This document shows positions 54,795-61,136 of a stretch of DNA of 64,000 nucleotides, piece by piece. Both the position numbers and the translations under genes were made by a program. The stretch is from NCBI GenBank assembly GCA_965223405.1, contig CBDCWO010000006.1:1922001-1986000 (forward strand). The letters are read 5' to 3'. Source of the stretch: CBDCWO01 sp965223405. GTDB lineage: Bacteria; Bacteroidota; Bacteroidia; Chitinophagales; Saprospiraceae. Numbering within the stretch: the first letter of the stretch is position 1; the number at the start of each line of letters is the position of its first letter. The notes beneath the pieces are model-generated. The model had not been told where the DNA came from. It worked only from the letters and a program-made list of their open reading frames with translations, and made no database searches.

Positions 54795-55925
54795 ATGGTT
54801 ATAAGAAATGTTATATTCGTAACTCTCTCCTTGCTTGTCTCATGCGCTGAAATTCAAAATCCACAAATCGGACCAAACACCATCCACTTTGACATTGATA
54901 ATGTGAAAGAGTATTCAATATCCGAGGTGATCTCAGATATAAAAATTATTGCTCTAGAAACAAACAAGAATTCCGTTTGCTCAAATTTGATTATTAAATT
55001 GATCGATCATCAAGGCAAATTTTATCTATTAGACCGAAAAGAATTGGCAATATATGTTTTTACAGAAGATGGAAAATTTGTCGAAAAAATTAAAAATCCG
55101 GGCAAAGGGCCGGGAGAATTCTATGCTGTGAATGACATCAATTTCAATCCTTTCACAGGAATTTTGGAGATCATGACACCACAGGGAAAGATGATCGGTT
55201 ATGATCCAGACAAAAAATCTTTTGAAACCCTTTTCCATTTGCCGGAAGTGAGGTCGGTCCACAAATTCGTTAATATCTCTAAGGAAATCGTATTATTTTA
55301 TTCAAACTTTGAACCAAAACAATTTATATATTATTCCAGGGAGAAAAAAGCCATTATGGGAAAATCATTTGAGAATCAAAATATAGAAGGTCGAATCAGA
55401 TTCGCAGGCTATTCTCCTTTTCATAAGGTAGATAATAAACTTCAATTTCTGGATCCGTACGCTTACGATGTATATTCTGTGGATAGTTTAAAAGTTAGCA
55501 AAGTACTGACATTTGATTTTGGTAAATACAACCTGATATATGAAGATCTTCCGGAAAAGACTCATTCTGTTCAAACTTATGTTGATTATTTAGGGGAGAA
55601 CTCAATTGTATTCCCGATAGTCAACTATATTGAAAATGAAAAAATAGTAGGGATGGTTTGTCAATATAGAAAAGCAGGGATTATGTTGGTGTATGATAAG
55701 GAGTCATCTACTTATTATAAAGTCGGTCTAAATCCTTCGTCTAGCTTTTTACCCTTCTTGGGCAAGGACCAAGACCAATTTTATGGAATATGTCTCAATG
55801 CTGAGAAAATTACTGAAATATTACCCTCTCATATATTAGATGCAGAAAATAGAAATGTATTGCAAAGTATACAAGAAGGTGATAATCCGGTATTGATTAA
55901 ATATAAGTTGAAAACAAAGTTTTAA
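54795..55925 (+). CDS. 6-bladed beta-propeller lipoprotein
   Basis: A 376-residue lipoprotein (ATG at 54795; lipobox LLVSC, Cys17). Repeating blades begin ISEVISDIKIIALETNKNS and VFTEDGKFVEKIKNPGKGPGEF, the latter being the G-x-G-P-G-E-F motif of Bacteroidota 6-bladed propeller (BF3164/DUF4934-like) proteins. Such genes occur in large paralogous sets with unknown sensing or binding functions. The neighbour at 58103 is a distant relative. It is followed by palindromic intergenic repeats. Confidence 0.82.
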   Translation: MVIRNVIFVTLSLLVSCAEIQNPQIGPNTIHFDIDNVKEYSISEVISDIKIIALETNKNSVCSNLIIKLIDHQGKFYLLDRKELAIYVFTEDGKFVEKIKNPGKGPGEFYAVNDINFNPFTGILEIMTPQGKMIGYDPDKKSFETLFHLPEVRSVHKFVNISKEIVLFYSNFEPKQFIYYSREKKAIMGKSFENQNIEGRIRFAGYSPFHKVDNKLQFLDPYAYDVYSVDSLKVSKVLTFDFGKYNLIYEDLPEKTHSVQTYVDYLGENSIVFPIVNYIENEKIVGMVCQYRKAGIMLVYDKESSTYYKVGLNPSSSFLPFLGKDQDQFYGICLNAEKITEILPSHILDAENRNVLQSIQEGDNPVLIKYKLKTKF

Positions 55926-55963
55926 ATAATTAATTAAAATACTCTGAGATACCTCTAATACCC

Positions 55964-56088
55964 TCCAAGGGGTCATAACCCCTTGGACTAATTAATTAAC
56001 ATGCCCGGTACACATCTAATACGACCCCGCTGGGGTCGGAAGTATCGCGCTCCATGATATTTCAAACCTTATTGAATCCCTCCGGGAT
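55964..56088. repeat. Cluster of three short palindromes (REP-like) in a 337-bp spacer
   Basis: The spacer 55926-56262 holds no gene. Three hairpins follow one another: TCCAAGGGG-N6-CCCCTTGGA (55964-55987), CGACCCC-GCT-GGGGTCG (56022-56038) and ATCCC-TCC-GGGAT (56076-56088). This is a GC-rich island in AT-rich surroundings. The architecture resembles dispersed extragenic palindromic repeats. Whether other copies exist outside the window is unknown; no second copy lies within it. Confidence 0.5.
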
Positions 56089-56316
56089 CCTAATATCCAG
56101 TAATGTGTTGCCTTAGTTAAATAGAAAAGGACAGTGGTATAGTTATCCTAATTAATTAATTATTATAGCTTTCTTGATTTAAAATAGTTGAATTCGGATC
56201 TGCTTAAGACCTGACTACCCAATTCCAGACTTTTTTAGTGAATTTACGAATATTGGACTGTTATGCACAACAATTGGACTTTTGAACAAAGTGCACAGTT
56301 TAATATTTCTTGTCCT

Positions 56317-56329
56317 TTGTACTGTACAA
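56317..56329. promoter_or_regulatory. Palindrome upstream of the DsrE gene
   Basis: TTGTAC-T-GTACAA, 13 bp and perfect, 36 bp before the DsrE ATG. It could be an operator; no exact promoter box is seen beside it. Confidence 0.35.
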
Positions 56330-56364
56330 GTCATAAAATATTAAATCACATTAAAAATCTTATC

Positions 56365-56805
56365 ATGAAACTTAAAATTTTTATTCTCGGCCTATTGTTA
56401 ATAGGAAAATTTTCAACGGCAACTGCACAAACCAATTCAGATGACCAAAGGAAGGTTGTCATCATCATCAGCCAGGGTTTGGACAATGAACGGGCATCAG
56501 TAGCTTGGAGTATTGCCAAAGGAGGAATCAAGAACGGAATGGACGTCAGTGTATTCCTGGTAAGTTCTGGAGTGGATTGGGTCAGAAAAGGAGCGGCCGC
56601 GCATGCCCGTTTAAACCCTCTTGATCCATCAGTCGGAGAAATGATTCAATATGTTATTGATTCAGGAAGTAAAATTGGAGCCTGTCCGCCTTGTTTAAAA
56701 GTCCGAGGCATGCAGGAGCCTGATTTGATTGATGGAGTCACCATGGTAGGTTCAGCGGCAATCTACGGTCCCGTGTCGGAAGGAGCCGCCGTCTTGAATT
56801 TTTAA
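56365..56805 (+). CDS. Exported DsrE/DsrF-like protein
   Basis: A 146-residue exported protein. The ATG at 56365 gives a signal peptide (MKLKIFILGLLLIGKFSTATAQ). The DsrE-like alpha/beta fold follows: VVIIISQGLDNERASVAWSI, GMDVSVFLVSSGVDWV, then GACPPCLKVRGM, with two Cys where DsrE/TusD proteins carry the sulfur-handling Cys, and GSAAIYGPVSEGA. Periplasmic DsrE-like proteins are thought to take part in sulfur or redox relay. The longer frame starting at 56263 adds an unlikely leader. Single-gene unit with a hairpin downstream. Confidence 0.85.
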   Translation: MKLKIFILGLLLIGKFSTATAQTNSDDQRKVVIIISQGLDNERASVAWSIAKGGIKNGMDVSVFLVSSGVDWVRKGAAAHARLNPLDPSVGEMIQYVIDSGSKIGACPPCLKVRGMQEPDLIDGVTMVGSAAIYGPVSEGAAVLNF

Positions 56806-56863
56806 CATTTGGTTTTGCAGACTTTTTGGAGTGGACTCAACATTATTTCGTTTTTCTATACCG

Positions 56864-56903
56864 AATCCCCTAATCCTTTCTTTTATGATTGGTTTAGGGG
56901 GTT
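56864..56903 (+). terminator. Imperfect hairpin downstream of the DsrE gene
   Basis: Arms AATCCCCTAATCC (56864-56876) and GGTTTAGGGGGTT (56891-56903) pair over 13 bp with one wobble and one mismatch, with a 14-nt loop. It starts 58 bp past the stop. No U-run follows, so it may be a processing or weak terminator signal. The rest of 56806-57131 shows only the operator described below. Confidence 0.4.
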
Positions 56904-57090
56904 CTGATTTATTGGGCAGATAGACTTTGACTTACCTGATTCGGATTATTCTTTCTTTCAAGTTGACAGACGGATTAATTTTCAAACTCACCATTTCTTT
57001 ATTCAATAAATCAGCAAACCCCAAACAGAAATAATTATTTTGTAAATTCTGACTCCCATGGAACCTATTTTATCATACTACTGTTATTAA

Positions 57091-57121
57091 GTTTGTATTA
57101 CAAACTAATTTGAATTACAAA
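57091..57121. promoter_or_regulatory. Tandem inverted-repeat operator before the membrane/winged-helix pair
   Basis: AGTTTGTA-T-TACAAACT (57090-57106) is a 17-bp perfect palindrome; a second copy TTTG-AATTA-CAAA (57109-57121) follows with a 17-bp start-to-start offset. Both have TTTG...CAAA half-sites. The near-consensus box TAATTTG (57106-57112) lies between, and the ATG at 57132 follows 10 bp on. Binding by the downstream winged-helix protein is the natural guess. Confidence 0.5.
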
Positions 57122-57131
57122 TATAATTATC

Positions 57132-57746
57132 ATGATTGAAAAGATTAATCTGCAACAGTTGGAAAAGAACACAGCCGGAGCTATATTCCGAACCGGATTG
57201 GTATAAATCGGCATTAGTTTGATATTCATTGTCTCCTCGTTGGCCATGATATTTGATGATTTTCGATACTATATCGATATTTTTTATATTGTACCGATCA
57301 TCTTTTTAGTTTTGGCTATTAAATATATTGCCAATCCAAGGATGGGAATAGTGAAACTAGCGCGGAAAAGGGTCCGGAAGACCCACTTGATGATGGTCAC
57401 AATTACTCTGTTTCTCATCATTATGGTGTCGTTAACTTTTATAGGAGGTGGGGAAATTGCTGGATCCATTATTAATCCCCGTTGGATTATTACGGGTATT
57501 ATTTTCTTCATTTGTGTCGCAATTGCATACTTTATGCGATTCGATCGGATGTATATTTATGCCTTTCTTTTGGCCGGTGCGTTTAACTTGTCTGAAGAAG
57601 TCCGGGAGCATCCGCGGATATTACCTGATGGGGGCTATGCTTATCTGATCGCCGCGATAATTATCCTGGCCATTGGTATTTACTATTTACTACGATTTCT
57701 AAAGAGGTATCCTTTACCCAATGAAACAGCAGATTATGATGGTTGA
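57132..57746 (+). pseudogene. Multi-pass membrane protein interrupted by a nonsense codon
   Basis: The ATG at 57132 opens a typical family N-terminus (MIEKINLQQLEKNTAGAIFRTGLV) but TAA at 57204-57206 stops it after 24 codons; the same frame then continues (IGISLIFIVSSLAMIFDD...) for 180 codons to the true stop, with five to six membrane helices and the NPRMGIVKLARKRVRK loop. A Tyr or Gln codon changed by one base would explain it. Translation could restart at ATG 57246, losing the first helix. In related loci this membrane protein accompanies the winged-helix regulator, whose start overlaps its end by 26 bp. Confidence 0.6.
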
Positions 57747-58065
57747 ATCTGACATTGAAAAACCCTGGCAGGTAGTAATAGACAAATTGATCCATGAGCC
57801 GGCCCGGTTAAAGATCATGGCACAATTATTCGTTGTGGAAGGAACAGATTTTATTTTTCTGATGAACCAAACCGGTTTAACACAAGGCAACCTTTCCGCT
57901 CATTTGTCCAAGCTGGAAAAATCCGGATACGTAAAAATCGAAAAGAGCTTTGCTGGAAAACGTCCTAGGACGATGATCTATCTGACAAAAAAAGGTAGAA
58001 ATTTGTTCAAAAAATATGTGCACCAAATGCATGCTATCTTTGATGGACTTATAGACATTCGTTAA
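57721..58065 (+). CDS. Winged-helix transcriptional regulator (ArsR/MarR-like)
   Basis: A 114-residue DNA-binding protein: IHEPARLKIMAQLFVVEGTDFIFLM, then the HTH GLTQGNLSAHLSKLEKSGYV and wing KSFAGKRPRTMIYLTKKG, the form seen in winged-helix HTH_34-type regulators. The start may be 57721 or the Met pair at 57736/57739; all overlap the membrane gene's end. It has no ligand domain, so the effector may come through the membrane partner. The tandem palindrome at 57091-57121 is a likely binding site (inference). Confidence 0.9.
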   Translation: MKQQIMMVESDIEKPWQVVIDKLIHEPARLKIMAQLFVVEGTDFIFLMNQTGLTQGNLSAHLSKLEKSGYVKIEKSFAGKRPRTMIYLTKKGRNLFKKYVHQMHAIFDGLIDIR

Positions 58066-58102
58066 TATTTGCAGACATTTATTGTTTAAACAAATATCCC
58101 TA

Positions 58103-59170
58103 TCAATAGACATAAGTCACAATTTCCGTCTCCAGACTATGCGCATTTTCGCTAATACCCAGCAGCAGCTTTCGGTCTTCATTCACGGCTAAAAACTTGA
58201 TCGGGCGGTCCAGATGGTAAATTCTTTTGAGTTGTCCTGACCAGTCATAAAGATCTATTACGCTGCCATAGTAAGCATCGGTTCCATGATCAGCCTGGGA
58301 TTTTCCCTCATGATTGATAAACCAAATACCATCATCCGTAACATCAAAAATTCCAAGATATCTTTGGCGGGTCTGCTTGAAACCTACAAAATTTCCGGAA
58401 TTTTCATATTCAGGAAGTGGACCTATTTTCCTGAATGACGAAACCAGGGTTTGATCCTTTACATCAAATATTTCGACGAACACATTATAGGTAGATGAGT
58501 AGACCAGCTTGGTCCCATCGGGTTTTAATTTTAAACTCCCTTGAAATACCTGGAATTTTGCAAATGGAGATTCATTTTGGTGATCAGGTCGATCATCTTC
58601 AGGATATGCTGACACATATGCTGGATTTTTGTTTTGATCCAACCCGGTGACCGCAAGTCTGCCCTGATGGAAACCACCCAGCCACACAATCAACTGATCG
58701 CTAATGTATGTTGGTAAAGTAGGCCTATCATTACTATCAAATTGAAATAGGTCGTAAGGAATAATTCGGAGTGAACGGACAGGATCCTTATTTGCCGGGA
58801 ATAATGCCAATTGCTTCTTGTTGAGATCACAAAATTGAATCCATTGGTCATTGACTCGTTGTAGTTGGAAAATTCCTGAAAATTCATTGGGTCCGGACCC
58901 CATTGAAAAATATTTTTGGCTCGATCTGGTATCGAGATTGGTTCGAATTAACAGTTTTTTGCCACGATTCTGAATGAAGAGTAAAGAATCAATAGAAACC
59001 AGAAAAGTCGGTTTTTCCAAAACTGGCGTCAAATAGTTCAATGGTATTGCTTGCAGGGAATCTACGTTAATGCTTGCACGCTTCGGTGCATTGGTTTCTG
59101 ACTGATCACAAAAAATTAAAAGAAGCAGGCAGGGAAAACATAATTTGAGTATTGGATCTAATCTGTTCAT
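58103..59170 (-). CDS. BF3164-type beta-propeller lipoprotein
   Basis: A 355-residue exported lipoprotein-like protein (hydrophobic start, candidate Cys21 in LLIFC). Blade motifs: SMGSGPNEFSGIFQL (the G-x-G-P-N-E-F variant), the LIVWLGGFHQGRLAV segment, KLKPDGTKLVYSSTYNVFVEI and IWFINHEGKSQAD. This is the TolB-like 6-bladed propeller family (BF3164) of Bacteroidota with no assigned function. The gene has its own promoter preceded by two closely spaced palindromic operators (59211-59247), so it is tightly regulated. Confidence 0.83.
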   Translation of the reverse strand: MNRLDPILKLCFPCLLLLIFCDQSETNAPKRASINVDSLQAIPLNYLTPVLEKPTFLVSIDSLLFIQNRGKKLLIRTNLDTRSSQKYFSMGSGPNEFSGIFQLQRVNDQWIQFCDLNKKQLALFPANKDPVRSLRIIPYDLFQFDSNDRPTLPTYISDQLIVWLGGFHQGRLAVTGLDQNKNPAYVSAYPEDDRPDHQNESPFAKFQVFQGSLKLKPDGTKLVYSSTYNVFVEIFDVKDQTLVSSFRKIGPLPEYENSGNFVGFKQTRQRYLGIFDVTDDGIWFINHEGKSQADHGTDAYYGSVIDLYDWSGQLKRIYHLDRPIKFLAVNEDRKLLLGISENAHSLETEIVTYVY

Positions 59171-59204
59171 TGCTTTTAAATAATGAAGACTAATGCAAGA
59201 TTTA

Positions 59205-59212
59205 CAAATATA
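59205..59212 (-). promoter_or_regulatory. -7 box for the BF3164-type lipoprotein gene
   Basis: TATATTTG on the minus strand, 34 bp before the ATG at 59170. The position where a TTG -33 box should be is occupied by the palindromes. Confidence 0.55.
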
Positions 59213-59247
59213 AACTAATTATTTAGTTTATCTACTAATTTATTAGT
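59211..59247. promoter_or_regulatory. Two phased ACTAA-N4-TTAGT operators
   Basis: First site TAAACTAA-TTAT-TTAGTTTA (59211-59230), 8-bp arms; second ACTAA-TTTA-TTAGT (59234-59247). The half-sites ACTAA/TTAGT are identical and the two sites are 20 bp apart, about two helical turns, so proteins bound to both would sit on the same DNA face. They lie just upstream of the -7 box, as for an activator. Confidence 0.55.
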
Positions 59248-59346
59248 TAATATTTCGCTCATGGAAATGTGCAGATATTGATTATATGATAAACCATTAT
59301 CGTCGCAAAGAATTTGGGTATTCACTAGTCTGAGGTAAAATCAAGG

Positions 59347-60174
59347 TCAATTGGAGATTGGGTCGCTTCTTAAAATTTGTGCAAATTCCTTCAATACTTC
59401 ATGTAATAGTCGATAAGAATGATCCCGATAGTTACCTGCAGTAATGCCACTAAAACTTTTAAAATCCTTATTAAGATGGCTGAAGTCATGATAAGCAAAT
59501 TGCTCAATGACCTGTCCAACAGTCCTTGTTTGATTAATCAAATTGTGGACTACCAAATTGAATTTCGCTAGTCGTATATATTCTCCTGGAGACATACCAA
59601 TCATTTTTTTAAAATGACGATGAATGGTAGACCGGGATATTTCAGATTTTTTAAGGTAATTTGCCAAATCAAAGTGTCCATTAGAAGCCAAAATACAATT
59701 GATGATATCATCTATTGGAATTACGGGAAAGGTTAATAAATCAATTACGGAAAGGAAATTATTACCGATAACCTTCAAATCTAAAGAACTTATAATGTTC
59801 GGGTTCATTTTGAGTTCTATTGCATTTTGGAGAGACGCTGGAACGTCATAAAAATACTTAACCTCATTGCCCAAGTCAATTCCCGTAGCTTTATAAAAAA
59901 ATGTAGGATGAAGAACTAAAATATAGATCGAGCTACCTTTATTTTTTTTCAGGGTTAAATAACCAGATCTAGGTGGGTGTATATGGACTTTTGGTAACCG
60001 ACACTTCTTCCCATCATGAAAAGTGATTTCACCTCCTCCTTCATTGTATACCATATAACTATAGCAAAACCCCATCATCAATTCCTCTCCCGGTTCATTC
60101 CAGGTTACCTTAGTAATCCCCTTCAAGATGGGATGAACAATATTGAACTGTGTATAAACAAATCGGTCCTCCAT
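59347..60174 (-). CDS. AraC-family transcriptional regulator
   Basis: A 275-residue regulator. The N-terminal ~150 residues form a cupin-like sensing domain (GFCYSYMVYNEGGGEITFHDGK). The C-terminal HTH pair is clear: LANYLKKSEISRSTIHRHFKKMIGMSPGEYIRLAKF and VGQVIEQFAYHDFSHLNKDFKSFSGITAG. A short AT-rich spacer (59171-59346) separates it from the propeller lipoprotein, and it faces the PPTase/PKS unit from the left. It could control the PKS cluster or bind the operators at 59211-59247; neither is shown. Confidence 0.88.
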   Translation of the reverse strand: MEDRFVYTQFNIVHPILKGITKVTWNEPGEELMMGFCYSYMVYNEGGGEITFHDGKKCRLPKVHIHPPRSGYLTLKKNKGSSIYILVLHPTFFYKATGIDLGNEVKYFYDVPASLQNAIELKMNPNIISSLDLKVIGNNFLSVIDLLTFPVIPIDDIINCILASNGHFDLANYLKKSEISRSTIHRHFKKMIGMSPGEYIRLAKFNLVVHNLINQTRTVGQVIEQFAYHDFSHLNKDFKSFSGITAGNYRDHSYRLLHEVLKEFAQILRSDPISN

Positions 60175-60379
60175 GAATCGTGAAATTTTTACTTGAATTT
60201 GAAATCATAAATAAAACAAAATCTTTTTATCCATTCATGCCAAGATTCATTAATTATAATTCTGACATGCAAAATAGGCCATATTTGTCTTCACAATTAT
60301 CTTATGATCAAAGACTTAATGCAAAGATCCAATTACCTGTCCATTTGAAACAGGTCATTGAACAAAATGATTTGACATC

Positions 60380-61081
60380 TTAAAATTTAAGACTTACCTC
60401 AGATAGGGTAAAGTCAGGCCGATCACCTACTATGGTAAAAATCATCTTATCCTTTACTTTCCATTTACCATAAAATGATAAATCGTCAGGAATGAATCGT
60501 ACCGAGAAATTATTCCACTCCTCTGGAATTGTAAATTTTTCCAGAGAAACATCAACATTTCTGGTATCGGTGCGCAAACCGATTCTAAGGGCTTTTAATG
60601 TACTCTCCTTGGCACTCCAAAACAAGTTAGGCAGGACATTTCCCGAAATGTCAGGAAATGAAAGCATAAATTTTTGCTCATTTGTGGTAAAATAGTCTTG
60701 GATAAACGCCTGACTGCGATTTTCCACTATTTCCAGATCACAGCCTATTTTGTCGTTGCCTTTAGTGAGAACCGATAGACAAGTATTCTCACGATGACTG
60801 AGTGAAATCACCAGAGGTAATTTAACTGCGTGGTAATAAGCAATCGGAGTTCCTTCTTTTGCCGGTAATATCTGAATATCTGTGAGCTTTATATCCACAT
60901 TTTGATGAAAATGGCAATACCAAACGAGGTTTTTTGCGGTCCATCTGCCCAACAACCAATCGTTTCTCTTCTTCACAAATTTGAAGCCAGCAAGTATATG
61001 CATCTCGGAATGATGAAGCCATTCGAATGAAGGAGACATCTCTCCAAGAGATTGAATGTTCCAAAATACTTTCACTTGCAC
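60380..61081 (-). CDS. 4'-phosphopantetheinyl transferase (Sfp type)
   Basis: A 233-residue enzyme that loads coenzyme A-derived phosphopantetheine onto carrier-protein serines. Motifs: KNLVW near residue 50, IGCDLEIVENR with Mg-binding Asp115 and Glu117, and FWSAKESTLKAL (Trp155, Lys158, Glu159), all standard for Sfp/HetI enzymes. The start is GTG. It begins 55 bp after the PKS stop on the same strand, so it is very likely the activating enzyme of that synthase. Confidence 0.93.
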   Translation of the reverse strand: MQVKVFWNIQSLGEMSPSFEWLHHSEMHILAGFKFVKKRNDWLLGRWTAKNLVWYCHFHQNVDIKLTDIQILPAKEGTPIAYYHAVKLPLVISLSHRENTCLSVLTKGNDKIGCDLEIVENRSQAFIQDYFTTNEQKFMLSFPDISGNVLPNLFWSAKESTLKALRIGLRTDTRNVDVSLEKFTIPEEWNNFSVRFIPDDLSFYGKWKVKDKMIFTIVGDRPDFTLSEVSLKF

Positions 61082-61136
61082 GCTTTAGTCATAAAGTTAT
61101 GCCAGGAGGTCATTCGTGGCACAACTTCCAACCAAT

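Noticed and set aside
60180..60383. Possible 67-residue gene between AraC and the PPTase
   Set aside because: It has ATG options at 60180, 60240 and 60270 and plausible composition, but no promoter box, no recognisable family, and ends inside the PPTase stop. It could be real but is not supported.
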